From Adineta vaga (Eukaryota; Rotifera), in NCBI GenBank assembly GCA_021613535.1, contig CP075495.1:12958001-13022000 (forward strand): a DNA stretch of 64,000 nucleotides, written 5' to 3'. Below the pieces are notes generated by a model that was not told the DNA's origin, made no database searches, and worked only from the letters and a program-made list of their open reading frames with translations. Positions 10,557 to 23,323 of this stretch are shown in pieces. How positions within the stretch are numbered: the stretch's first letter is position 1; each line of letters opens with the position of its first letter. Both the position numbers and the translations under genes were made by a program.

Positions 10557-10862
10557 TTAAATACGATAGAAAAAAAGTAGTCTTATATTATACCTAATGC
10601 GTTGTGACTCAGGACGATGATTCCTGGAGCAGTATTGCGTGATTTTTCGACTGAAACCTTCAGGAAATGCACCGGCTTGGGTCGGAACTCGAAAGAATCC
10701 GATGATCGTATCTGACTGCCGGTTTTTCCAGGTTTCTGTCGAGTAGATGTCCAATTCGGGTTCGAATATAAATGGAGATTTCAAAAACAATCTTAATATA
10801 AAATTAATTCTTGAGGAAGACGTAGTTTTAATTGTACGTACGTCTGATTCATATTCGGACAT
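10557..10862 (-). CDS. Unrecognised open frame, possible relic exon
   Basis: A 101-codon open frame on the minus strand, GC-richer than its surroundings at 10610-10770. It contains TETWKNRQSDTIIGFFRVP and AFPEGFSRKITQYCSRNHRP. A second minus frame is open across the same stretch (VEKSRNTAPGIIVLSHNALG), so the true frame is undecided. By eye the segment around the TGGAAAAA motif resembles, in inverted orientation, the + strand patch at about 9010-9100. The pair may therefore be relics of one repeated or mobile sequence rather than a host gene. No domain was recognised. Confidence 0.2.
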   Translation of the reverse strand: MSEYESDVRTIKTTSSSRINFILRLFLKSPFIFEPELDIYSTETWKNRQSDTIIGFFRVPTQAGAFPEGFSRKITQYCSRNHRPESQRIRYNIRLLFFYRI

Positions 10863-12056
10863 AGATATATCTGTATGTGTAAGTTAGAATTAAAAAGGCC
10901 AAAATAAATTTATTCCTAGTAGTTCCTATTTTCACAAAAGGACACAGAAATGTGCTATAAATGTATCAAATTAAAACTACATCTACTCCTACATTATCTT
11001 CAAGTTATAGTTGTCTTTTTACAATTGTTTTTCGAAGTTATAACAAACAGCTGAATCTTCATTTATATTCTAACTCACATTAGGCAGCTAGTGGATCATG
11101 CAGAATTCGCCTTCGTTTCTTGTACTAGCACATCGAATGAGTTACAGTCTATAATCAAAGAGTTGCCATGCAAGAATAAATCAAGTTTATTCTTACTGAA
11201 AAAGAATGCGTACGAAAAACATGACACAAGTTAAATGAGATGTTATAGTATAGTACACGTAAAACCATAAAACAAATACTTCGTTATCCAACTATATGTG
11301 ATTTGATCAAGTATATTAATATTTTAAAATAATTAGATGATCTTTATAAGTTTAAATATACTTATGTAATGGTTTGTAGATTATTTGTAATATAAATAAA
11401 ATTTGTTTTTAGTTCTAATAGTTTCCTTTATCATCCGTGCTCTGAAAACATCAGAAATAAGTTCGTTTTCAGTTATATGAGTATTATGGCTTGTATGAAA
11501 GAATGAATGCCGACTATTGTCTATGAGTAAATCCGTGAGGATGGTAGCAAGTAGGTCTGACAGAAAACAATTTGCGATTTCTACTTGAAATACAAGAGAT
11601 TCAGATCGCTGTTTAGAAATATCGACAGAAATAGTCTATTAAACTTCTATCTATATTCAAAACATGTGTTTTAAACATAGGAATAAGCCTCTTCCTCTTT
11701 AGGTATTCTTAAATAACGATCTGAATCTTCTATGTTTCAGGCAAACCTATCTGCCGCTTACCTTACATATAAAATATCCAAGGATTCATCATTATTGTTT
11801 TTCTAAAATGATGTTTATTAAACTACAAAACAGATCATTGACATAGAAAGAAAATTAAAAGACAATGAGAATAAAGTAAAAAATTTTGTTCAAAGAAATA
11901 TGCTTTCAATTGATGATTTCCATCACAGAGTAACACTGTAAAACGAGCAGGAAATAGACAAAACCTCTTGTAGGTTTATGTGTACGTTGCACAAGACGAA
12001 GAAAATACAACATGAACAATTGCTTATTTACTAATACGAAGAGAAGAAAAGAAATT
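10863..12056. other. Non-coding stretch 3' of the receptor kinase gene
   Basis: AT-rich sequence without a plausible exon. It holds inverted-repeat element copy B (about 11525-11790) and the presumed 3' untranslated region of the minus-strand kinase gene next to 12057. Confidence 0.5.
11525..11790. mobile_element. MITE-like element, copy B (same family as 7618-8035)
   Basis: The left arm contains CAATTTGCGATTTCTACTTG and AGATTCAGATCGCTGTTTA. The right arm, reverse-complemented, reads GTAAGGTAAGCGGCAGATAG ... AGATTCAGATCGTTATTTA. The left arm matches the reverse complement of copy A's right arm (CAATTTGCGACTCCTACTTG, then GAAATACAGG and CAGATCGTTGT). Both copies also share AATCC near their ends. 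It is non-coding and shorter than copy A, with a different centre. Boundaries are approximate. Confidence 0.6.
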
Positions 12057-15000
12057 TTATACATAACTATCATTTGAATCATCGCGTTTTGTCGATGGAG
12101 ATGGTGGTGCTGGTGCTGGTCTTAATGGTGCACGAGATTTAATATGAACTCGAGGTATATTTCTATCATTTGTTGTTTGAAAAGAATTATTATTGTTATT
12201 TTCAGGAACTAATGGTATTGTTTCATCACACATATTTCCTACAATTGTTCGTTGTGGTTGATTGCGATTATTCTTATTTGTTGTTGGAATTAAATATGAA
12301 TCATTTCTATCTTGAGGATAATCTTGATCTGATTGAGACAAGTATGTATGAGTTGTACCTTCACTTGCCGTTGGATAATATTCATTGTTGGTGGTCGTTG
12401 TTGGACGAAAAGTGACATCATTCGTACGACGAGAATTTAATGGACTATTATTTGCATCAGGATTATTTTCACTATCAAATGTTGGTAAATCACTGACACC
12501 TTGGACTTCACCAAAACGTAGAACATTTTCGTCCGTTGCATTTTCTTCTTCATAACGATTGTATTCGGATCGATAATACTAAAAGAAAAAAAATCACATT
12601 ATCAGTAATGAAATAATTAAATAAATATGAAATCTACTTCAAATGCTTGTTTTGATAATGTTTTGGAATGACATAGAAGAGCACGTATTCGTGTCATTTC
12701 TGGCCGACGATTTTCTTCAACAAGACATTCACATATAATGGCATAACTAAATGAATGAAAACAATAGAGAAAGATGGCTTAAACAAAAAGTTTTCTTTAC
12801 ATGTTTCCAGGTATTTCTTTTTGATAATCAATATATTGAAGAACACGACCTTCACTAACTACACGAGCTAATCGATGAAAAAAACTTTCACCATTATTTC
12901 GATGTTGCATTTCTTCCACAAGTTTATGAAACGGTCGAATACGACCTTAATAAACAATCAAAAAATAGATCAAATAAAGAAAATGAGATAATTATATAGT
13001 TACATTTAAGAAATAATGTCCAAAGAAAGATTCCAAATGACCATCTATTCCATAAAACAAGAACATATTCTTATATAGAAGGAAATCTAAGATAAATTCG
13101 TCTTACACATCAGATTTGATTGATGATTTATTTAATAGTAAACGTTCATCAGGAGTTGATGCACGTAAAAATGCTCGAGCAAGTTCGGGTGTTAAATTAT
13201 GAGTAGCTAATTCATTCTAAATGTAAAGGAAGACATGTAGATTCTCAACTCTCTCTCTTTCAAACTAATAGCATACATTTTTCTTTTCAAGTTGTACACT
13301 ATCATGTTGAGCAAGTTGTTCTCGATAACTTTTATATGTTGTCCATGTTGCCAAACTAAATCAAATAGAATATTTCTCTTTTCAAACAAAAAAATGTGCA
13401 AATCATTTCTACCCAAAATCACATATTTTCATGATAAATCTTGAACTAACTAAAACGTTTCTTGCTGCTATATCACAATGTGCAATTTGTCTTCGATTCA
13501 AATAATCAACACCACAAGCAACTTGATAAGCAGCTAACACTAAATCATCATCTGTCAATATACATAGATCAATTGCTTGAGTAACAGTCATTCCCGAATC
13601 ACTTTGTTTAGCTAATGTTTCATATAATGAAAGTTTACCATGTGATGGAGTTGATGATGGAAGAATAAAACGTTTTAACATCGATTCAAGTGAACCATTC
13701 GAACATAATTCCATTAGATAAAATGAATCTTCATCACGTATTAATCCACCAGTAATTAAATATTTAAATTTCGTTTCGGGATACGCAACTTTAATTAATG
13801 AAACAATATTAACATGTTTACCAGCTTTATGCATAACTTTAATTTCATCTATTAACATTTCAGCAGCTTTCTTCTTTTGTAATTCTTTTTTTGATAGCAT
13901 TTCTTGACTTTCTTCCATGTCATCACTTTTCTTATGTTTTTCTCGGCGACGTTCAATATTACGTATACTATCAGGTAATAATTTCGCAGCAACAAGACCA
14001 ACTTCAGGTAAACGTACTTGATAGACAACACCAAATTGACCATGACCAAGTTCTTTAAAATCATCTTTTAATGGAGGTAAACTATCGCCATTAACATAGT
14101 TCAGTAATGTACGAACTTGTTGTGTTGATGCAAAATTATCTGGTAATGGTATTCGAGTTAATTGTGTCATTGGTGGTTGAGATTTATCTTCAGGTTCAAC
14201 AGGTTGTTCAGCATGAAAGATACTTTTATTAACAATTTTCTTCATTTTATAATATTTAACAGCAACGATAATTAGTAAAACAAGAAGAAGAATTATTAAA
14301 CAACCTGAGATTATTATAAAAATTAATGTCAAACGACGAAATCTTGTATGTAGATTAGGACCTATACGAACAGAAACAGTAAAGAATAGAAAAAACAATT
14401 ATAATGATATAGTACCTTTAACTCGTAAATCAAAACTTCGACGTAATATTGAATCACGACCATTTGTTAATTCACAAGTATAATAACCAGTGTCAGACGC
14501 TTGAGCTCGAGTAATATGAATACTGAAATTAAACAATCATACGATTAATTAAATTCACATACTTCAAATGACTCGAATCTTACTTCTTCATATTTCAGTT
14601 CTAGACTAACGTTTCCTCAACTGAAAACTCACTAATCATTCTGTTAACACTATCATATCCTATTGATATCGAAGTCAATTTTTACCTTCCATTATTATCA
14701 CGTAATTGTAAAGTTGAATTATCACTAATCAATGGCATATTTCCTTTTAACCAAACTATTTTTGGTTGTGGTTTTCCATAATATGTACAATCAAATTCAA
14801 CATCAATACCCGTTTTTCGATCTATTTTAATAACTGATGATAAATTAGTTTTGAATTTCAATGTTTCAGGATCTAAATACAGAAGAAAAGATCGAAGTCT
14901 CATTTAAATCTCATCATATCTATCAATTTCTATTTACTATCAACATCAATTATATATGTATCATTCATATTAACAATTACATCTGGTCGTTTTGACAAAG

Positions 15001-17905
15001 CTGTACATTTTAAATATCCATTTCTTCCAATTCTTTTCAATGGTGGTGTTTTGACTTCAATAGCTGTATCTCGAATAAAATCACTAATAAAAACAAAAGT
15101 AAACTCGTTAATAGAATAAATAGATTCTTCAGAATAAACCTAGTTGGTGATAGCCAATCGATATCAACTTGTCTTGGTTGATGTGTTTCAATTAAGCGCC
15201 ATTCTGGATCAAATCGATTTCTTTCATACGTCGATGATCCATCATTATAAGTCATTCGTAGATCATCATAAATTAAATCATGTCCCGTACATCGATACGT
15301 CAAAATATCACCAGTAACTAAACCAAATTCGGGTTTACTAACAACAAACATACTTCGATTACCTTAATCAAGAGAAAAAAACAAATGACATATAAATCAA
15401 ACTTTGGTGTTTGTTTCTTACGTGCTAAAACTGTTAAAGCTTTTGCAAGTTCAATTGATCCATTTTGTTCATAACAACAAATATATTGATAACCAATCGA
15501 TGGATCACGAAGTGTTTGTGATTCAATACTAACAAATTGTGTTTCAAAATTATTAATACGAGTTGCTTTTGTTGTTGATAAACGTTGACTTGAATATGTT
15601 TGACATGTTTTATCAATAATATCTGATAAACAATTATCCATTGAACATTCAATATGTTGAATAAATACGTTTAATGATCGTTCAATGTCAGCTCGATGAC
15701 GAACAGTACAAACGACTCGATACGATTCATTCTCATAGATACCATAGGGATAAATATTCACTTTATTTTTAAAATTTTCTTCACGCCATGGAATATAACG
15801 TGGAATTTGATTCGGTACAAAAGCAAGTTGTCCAACAGGTTTTCCAATCATTCGGTTTAATCATTTGATTTTTTTCTAAAGCAGAAGATTTTGCTTTTAT
15901 TTTAATATCGCGTTCATCTTCGAATGTAATATTATAAATTGTTAAAGTAAATTCATAGAATTGATTTTCACGATCTGCTCTAAATACACATATAAAATTA
16001 ATTAGATAAACATGCAATACAAACACAAATAGTTTAGCTGAGGTTTATTTTTTTACACAATTATATTCATGCTAAACATACACATGCAAATACCTTTAGT
16101 CGGTTCTGTGAATAAATGAATAGAAGAGAAGAAGAAGAAGTACATATTAGCTACTTGTGAGTGTTGTAATCAATTTAGCGATGAATACTTACGTCGATAT
16201 GATTTCAAAACGTTTGTCATTAGCTAAAGAAATTCCATCACGTGTGATTTCCAAAAGAATTTTTGAACGTGGAATTGTAAATATGGATATATCATAACTA
16301 CTATCTGATCCGTAGGAGGCAGGAATAAAAGTATTCGAACCAGTTGAAGTTACTTCAAGATCAAGTAATGGTGCTAAAAGACAGATGATTGGATATATTT
16401 TTGAAAAAATATGAAAAATAAAAACCTACTATCAGCACATTTTATATCAACAGAACGTGAATAAATGCCTTGTTCGGATACACGCACACAATAAAATCGA
16501 TAAACTTTATTTGGTTTAAAACCACGTAGAGTAATTGAACTATTACGACTATAAAGTTGTGTCAACGGATTAAATACAGCTCTTTCAGTTTCATTTGCAA
16601 TAAGGTTAAGCTAAAATATAAACTATAAATGAAATGAAATAATTTTCGAGAATAGATTTACATCAAAAATATCTTCAAACCAAAAGATACTGGGTATTTT
16701 TCGAGCAAGTTTTGTCCCATATTGAATTTCACAACTTAATTTAACTGTTTCATCTGGCATAACATTTAGACTTGGTTGATGAATTTCAATATGATCAGCT
16801 AGAAGAAATATTCGAGATAAATACCTATGATTAAATAGAATTGTAAATAACAAAAAACATACGATCAAATGAATCAAATGGAACTCGAGATATTTGACTT
16901 GGTGTATAATTACTCATACAAGTAAATCCATTTAATGCAGTTGGCAACTTTGGATTTTCTATTGCAAAACCAATTTGTGGATCAAAGAAAACTTTCTAAA
17001 CAAAATATTTCACATGCATGAAAATCTTCTTCGTAGAAACTGATTAATACGAACTGAAGCTTGTAAATCTGATGGATTAAAATGAACTGGAATACATATA
17101 TCTTGACCAGTACATATAGGTATATTACATTTCAATTCATTCACTTGTCGTTCTCGTGCACTACATTGCCGAGTTGGACATTGACTAGAATTAGTTGGTG
17201 TTGGACATGACATTCGAGGATACCAACTTGTTGTCTGACATGGTAGATTAAAAAAATGAATACCTGTTTGCTGTAAGACAGTTGGATAGAGTCTTTTAGT
17301 AAATACGGAAGTTCCATCTATGAAAGTGAGTTATTGATGACTTTGATTTTGAAAGAAAAAAAAAGAACTATATACCTTGAATAAATACATGAACACTCGT
17401 TTCTTGTTTTTTATCATTAACTGTTTCTGAACATGTATAACGTCCGACAAGTTCCGAACGAAGTTGATTTCTCAATGTTGCTGTTACTATTTTCGATTGA
17501 TAATCTCGATTTAATGCTAAATGCTATTAAAAAAAGAGAGACTTTTTATCTTTCTATCAAGTATCAAATTATATTTTCATACACTGTTTGCTGCTGGTGG
17601 AGGAATCAATGTAATCGAATCTGTTTTTCCTTTGCATCGTAAGAAATATGATAATCGACCTTGTAATGCATCAGCATGGAATTGAATTTCTCGTGGAACA
17701 AGATAATATCGAAATATTTCATCAATTGAATTTATATCTTCACGTTTTCTTTCAACAATATGTGCACTTTCTGGATATTCAATCGTAACACCTTGATAAC
17801 AAAAAAAAGGTATATTATATTAAATTTTAATAAAAAAAGAAAAATGATTTTACTTTCAATTTGAGAATAAGTTAACAGAACAATGATTCCTAATATTCGT
17901 AACAT
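12057..17905 (-). CDS. Ig-domain receptor tyrosine kinase, VEGFR/PDGFR-like, with divergent catalytic motifs
   Basis: Single-pass cell-surface receptor spread over many exons (about 17). Signal peptide MLRILGIIVLLTYSQIES (ATG at 17905-17903). The ectodomain has several Ig-like segments, for example LVGRYTCSE near 17440, ETVKLSCEIQ near 16740, GIDVEFDCTYYGKPQPKIVW near 14770, plus a Cys-rich stretch near 17010-17213. Transmembrane helix near 14240-14330 (IIISGCLIILLLVLLIIVAV). Kinase: glycine loop LGHGQFGVV, VAAK lysine, a roughly 35-residue Lys/Glu-rich insert before helix C, a kinase-insert-like loop after the hinge, HCDIAARNV (Arg of HRD replaced by Cys), then DFG. The activation segment is long and the usual APE appears only as TPEL, followed by SDVWSFG. 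The tail is Asn/Pro-rich. It could be active or a weak kinase; the class assignment rests on architecture. Confidence 0.8.
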
Positions 17906-18164
17906 CCTTTCAAAATGAAGTAAGAGAAAAAAAAACCACGACAGTAAAAGGTAAAAGAATGAATGAATCATTTGTTACCTTTTACAAATCAGATGATAGA
18001 GAGACTTTACACCTGACATCTAGTGACCTTTAACATTATTCGTTTATATATGTCTATGAGAATCTCTCTAGTCGTCTAACTTGATAAATTTGAATTCTCT
18101 TCGTTTTTTTTGTTAAACTTTTATCTTTATTTCATATATCAACAAAAGTAAAAGTATCAACGAG
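17906..18164. promoter_or_regulatory. Shared intergenic region of divergent receptor kinase and WLS genes
   Basis: Only about 260 nt separate the start codons of two genes transcribed outward, so both promoters and 5' UTRs must fit here. No TATA or initiator element stands out. This is inferred from layout only. Confidence 0.4.
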
Positions 18165-20428
18165 ATGGTTTATCTCGTTCTATTAGAACAATTAACACGC
18201 CAAAAGCTTCTAAGTTTTCTTATTTGTTTAATAATTCTTCAAATTATCTATTTTCTTCTCGGTGGTCTCATCGGTGAGATTGAAAAAGGTTAATAGATCC
18301 ATTCATATACACCGAAATGTTTATTTTTCTAGCAACAAAACCAACCTATGCTACCAATCATGAATTTAGTTTATGTCAATCGAAATTTAATCAACCATGG
18401 ATTTATCATCATCCACAAAGCAATTGTATTGAACAACATCTAGAATTTGGAACTGTACGAGAAGAACTTCAAAAGTTATGATCTTTGATTTTTTTTGTTT
18501 CTATTGCATAGGGAAAGGCTTGGAAAGATTTTGTTTATGTTATGCAATTACCACGAATATCACGATGGTTTCAAACTTTAACATCCATTGTAATACCAAA
18601 AATTGATTATGATTCACGAGTTAATCTTAGTAAGTTAGTTTTTGTTTATCTTGAATTGTGAATTTCTTATCGAATATTTAGGTTCAAATGCAATCGTAAC
18701 ATATGATGTTCGTCTTGCTTATAAAACAGATGAAATGTATGATGATCCAAATTCTGAATGGAAATTATTAGTTCAATCTCGAGAATCACGTTCGATTCAA
18801 TGTGAACCAATCTATTACCATAAAACTGAAAATAAAGTAAAATTCTTATTCTATTGAAAAGACAAATAATTTCGTTTGCTTCTTTGAGAATATTCCTGAT
18901 ACATATTCGTGTGAATCATTTGCTTTTCTTGAATTATCAACATTAAAATACCCATATTATTTAATTAATTTACAAATTATTGATAAAAATGGTCTTTCAC
19001 AAAATATTGGCAAATTAAAAACATTTGAATTTGTTGTTCGTACTTTTTCTTCAAATCTATCTTTTCATTCATATTTTGAATATTTAGGGTATTTATCAAA
19101 CGGAAACATTCACTAAAATGTGGTACATATTGAAAAGTATTACATTTCCAATTGTTCTTCTCGCTTTACTTTGGTTTTGTCGACAAATGAAACGTGCAGA
19201 AAAACCATATACAAATCTTGACAAGTAAAGATTGATATTTAAAACAATCAAATATCTTCTTTCGTTTTGTTTTCATTTAGATTATTATTCTTACTTGGTC
19301 TAGCAACATGCATACTCAATGGTCTGTCTTATTTAATATTGACATAACCTTTGTATTATTGTTCTGGTATTTTCTATTTTTAGCTCCAATTGAATGGTTA
19401 ACATTGATCGTACCTTTCAATGGTTTTCAAATTTATAGTGAAATTCGACAAGGATTCTTTCTTACAATTCTTTTGACATTTTGGTTATTTTTTGCTGGTG
19501 AACATATTGTTGTAAGATTATTTCATTTTAACATGAGATATATTTTTGATTTTTTTTTTCGTCTAGGATAAAAATCAAAATGGAATGTTTTGGTCTTATG
19601 GAAAATATATTGGTTTACTTTGGTTTGCTTCAGGTATTTTACTGATTTTTGCTTTATGCCAAAGGTAAAACAAGAAGAGATAATATTATCTGAATGACTT
19701 AGTATTCTATATAGAGGATTTCAACTTTGGAATCCATTTCATTCCATTTGGTCAACCTCTGCTGGTCGAAATGCAAGTTTAACATTTCTTATACTTGCGG
19801 GTCATCGGGTTTTATCTATTTAATTTGTCTTATGATTCTTGTCGTACGTGTTTTTTGGAATATTCGTAGTAAACAAGGTGAATTAGCAGCAATGCGTCGC
19901 ATACGACGTTTAATGTATCAGGTTAGTGAAATATAAGATTGAATTAGAAAATGTGTTCATACTCTTCTAATTCTAGGGTGCATTCTATCGATTTCAATTT
20001 TTGTTATTATCAACAATTTTATGTGCTGTATTAACTATTGTTTGGTATTGTTTAAGTCAGATTTATGAAACAGAATGGGTTTGGGATGCAGAAAAACGAC
20101 CAAAAATTCATTATTCAGGTGCATTTATTACTGGTAAGAGAATCAATTCCCTCAAGTTTTTTTTCTTCTCATAACCTAAGATTTTATTCAAAGGTATTTA
20201 CGGTATGTTAAATATCTATGTATTTTCTGTTTTGATATTATTCTCACCAATCATTTCAAATGTTGATGATATGGATGAGTTAAGTAAGTCAAAAATAAAA
20301 ATATATATTAAATTCAAAACATAATTCAATTTCTTTTAGCATTAACTGATGATGATGGTAATACTATGCATTTAACAAATAATCAAACTTCAGCTTATCA
20401 AATGATTACAAAAGCAGCAATCAGTTAG
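18165..20428 (+). CDS. WLS: Wntless / Evenness interrupted, Wnt cargo receptor
   Basis: Multi-pass protein that carries lipid-modified Wnt from the secretory pathway to the surface. The first helix is LLSFLICLIILQIIYFLLGG. A luminal domain follows (ATKPTYATNHEFSLCQS ... PRISRWFQTL ... VTYDVRLAYKTD), then the seven-helix part. Diagnostic blocks are IYQTETFTKMWYILKSI, APIEWLTLIVPF, IYSEIRQGFFLTILLTFW, WLFFAGEH, GFQLWNPFHSIWSTSAGRN, VFWNIRSKQGELAAM and the FITGIYG-like ending TGIYGMLNIYVF. About twelve short exons. At 19795-19812 the frame changes: the exon reads ASLTFLILAG, then the conserved continuation GFIYLICLMILVV lies one frame away. One missing base would explain this. The next gene starts 188 nt downstream on the same strand. 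Confidence 0.92.
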
Positions 20429-20615
20429 AAACTCTATGTAAAATTATGTAGTGACAATGTCAAATAATCTCATGATATCTCTTCAATAATGATCTATTTG
20501 TTTTTCTTTTTTGTTATTATACGAATCTTTTTTCTTGTATAAAAATCTTCGTAGAAATTTTGTTAGACTATGACATTAAATTCTTCTTACTTGTATCTGC
20601 TTGTTTATATTGTAG

Positions 20616-23323
20616 ATGATGATTAATGATACAAATAACGCGGCTATGGCCATTGATCAAGAACTTTATCCCGCTTTAATTCAATGTTTCTTTATCATCG
20701 GTTTTGGTTATGTTGCTGGACAATTGAGTTTATTAACGAATACGCAATCTATAGGTCTTTCACGTTATATCAGTAATTTTGCTTTACCTGCTGTGATATT
20801 TAAAAATCTTGTCAGTGTACACTTTCAAAGTGTATCATGGGGATTTCTTGCATCTGTATTTATTGCTAAAGTAACTGTTTTTCTTTGCACGGCTATTATA
20901 ACTCTAATTGGTGAACGTCCACGAAATTTTGCAAGTATGGGATTATATGCAATAATGACATCACAAAGTAATGATTTTGCATTAATGTTACCGATCATCA
21001 GTGCTGTCTATCGACAAACTCATCCTGATTATGAACGATATATTTATTTAATTGCACCGATATCATTAGTTATACTCAATCCAATTGGTATTCTTTTAAT
21101 TGAAATACAAAAACGTTTTAATGAACAAAATCAACATCGAAAAACAAATGCACGTGATCGTTTGCAGTTATTGAAAATAATATCGAAAAATATTAGTCGA
21201 AATCCTATTGTTATATGTACATTACTTGGTGTTATATTTAATCGAATATTTAATGAACATTTACCTTCAATTCTTGATCATATATTGACACCAGTTGCTC
21301 AATCATTTAGTTCGACTGCATTATTTTATCTTGGTTTAACTATGGTCGGAAAATTAAGTCGACTTCATGCACATTTAGTTATAACTGTATTTACTTTGAG
21401 TATGATTAAATTAATTATCTTTCCATTAGTTTTACGTCAAGCAATATTCTTTTTTCTTAAACCAATTAATGGAAGTTTAAATAGTACTATTGATTATTCT
21501 AATTTTGGTTTTCTCTATGGAACAGCACCAACAGCACCTTCAGTGATCTTTTATGTACCAGAATCAAATGCTGCATTACAAGCAATTGCTTCGACGGGTT
21601 TAGTTGTTTCAACATTACTTGCAGGACCAATCATGTTAATTTCAGCGAAAATGATTAATTTAAAAACATTGGATTTAATCAAAGCTCAATCATATGATTC
21701 AATCTTATTAAAAACTGCATATGATTTAAGTTTCATGTCATTACTTTGTACTCTTATTGTTCTGATTGGATTTATTTTACGTCATCGTTTATTAAAAATA
21801 TCATTTATACATCAATATACATTTATTTTCGTTGGTCTTCAAATGATTCATGCAATTTGGACACTTGCTATTCAAAATATACCTACATCCATCGTAACTA
21901 CAGTTGGTAAGAAGATAGCTTTAAAAATTCTTAAAATATGAAATTTATTAATAATCGATTTCGATTTTGAAATACAATTTCTCGTATTTTAGGTAGTATT
22001 CTAACAGCTTTTCTTACTCGTGCATGGGCAACAAGTATTTCACTTGCTCTTATGGTAACAATGTGTTATTCGAGAGAACGTGCTCGTCGATACTGTTGGT
22101 TGTATCATTTATTTGGTTGGCTTTTACCAATTGTTACAACTCTTGCAATTTATTTAATATCAACAATAAGTACTAAAAATGAAGATTCAACAGCAGGACT
22201 TCGAAAAATTGAAACAATGCAATATAGTGCTGCAATAGTTTTACTTGCTCTATGTATTATTATCAGTACAATTAGTCTTCTTCTTATTGCACGTCGTACA
22301 TATCAATCAAAACGAAATAGTGAACAAAATCGTCGTACAAATTCTCTATCTGAAGAAATCCGACCATTAATGGAAACTGAAAATGAAGATAATGATTCTC
22401 ATCATGCATCAATCAATTCTGCATCAACAGGTAATTTATTATTTACTGAAATATATATATATCATCAAAAGAAGTTTTTCTCGTAGAAGTAACATCCGTA
22501 GAAGCAGATACACAACTATTTCGCCATGCGGTACTTGTTGGCCTATTGAATATAAATGCGTTTGTTGTAAGTTTATTATTTTTGTTTTCAATGTATAAAA
22601 TTAATACCTATTCGCTATCATTTAGTGCATATCAAGTTTATTATGGTCAATTGTAGTTACAGATCATGATGGTATCTACTATGAATTACAATTTCTTGAT
22701 ACTTCATTATTACATGGTCAAGTAAGATACGCATTTTTATGATGGTTTTTTTTTAATACTCTATTTCATATTTGAAATCTTCAGGGCATTATAACATTTC
22801 TTGTTTTTGCATTGGATGCTGAATTATTATTACCTATTCGTCGAAAGTAAGATATGAAAATAAACTCAAATCATTCGATTTTCTTTCTAATAATAATTTT
22901 TATAGGATTATAAAATTATTAATTCGTTTTGGTTGGAAAGTGACCTGTTTGTCAGATGGTACAAATCATAAACCAATACATAAACAACGATCACTTGATT
23001 TTGAACGTCGAATTCGACCAGATTTCATTCGATATTCTGTATCAACACAGAGGTAAAGGACAAAAATTTATCTTTGAGAAATTATTAGTTTAACTTTTTT
23101 GCTTTGTTTCAGTATGAATAGTTCATTAGACACGATGGAAACGATTTTTAATGGAAATGATTTTTGTCAATGGCTTGTATCAAATAGTTTTGTTGACAAT
23201 GATTTGAAAGCACAGGATTATTGCCAAGAATTGATCGAAATGAAACAAATTGTTTGTATTAATCGTCAGGCAAAAGAACAAACTCTTGATTCAATCAATC
23301 ATTGGTATGCTTTTACCAAATAG
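20616..23323 (+). CDS. GPR155: GPR155-like protein: PIN-type transporter domain plus DEP domain
   Basis: Vertebrate GPR155 (LYCHOS) is a lysosomal cholesterol sensor that feeds into mTORC1. The first exon, from ATG 20616, encodes the auxin-carrier-like domain: LYPALIQCFFIIGFGYVAGQ, SNFALPAVIFKNL, TSQSNDFALMLPI, YIYLIAPISLVILNPIG, SSTALFYLGLTMVGK, FLYGTAPTAPSVIFY. The second multi-helix half includes CYSRERARRYCWLYHLFGW and LFRHAVLVGLLNINA, then VVTDHDGIYYELQF. The protein ends in a DEP-like domain (FNGNDFCQWLVSNSFVDND ... INHWYAFTK). Order and spacing follow the human protein. The start is immediately preceded by TTTATATTGTAG, a splice-acceptor-like sequence, so either a 5' UTR intron or trans-splicing is likely. 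Confidence 0.9.

Noticed and set aside
10740-10765. tRNA T-loop-like GGGTTCGAAT
   Set aside because: No acceptor stem, anticodon arm or matching D-arm around it. I found no tRNA elsewhere by this cue either.
15434-15652. Minus-strand 72-codon frame inside the receptor kinase gene
   Set aside because: Out-of-frame shadow of the ectodomain exon, whose own frame has Cys and aromatic residues at Ig-like spacing.
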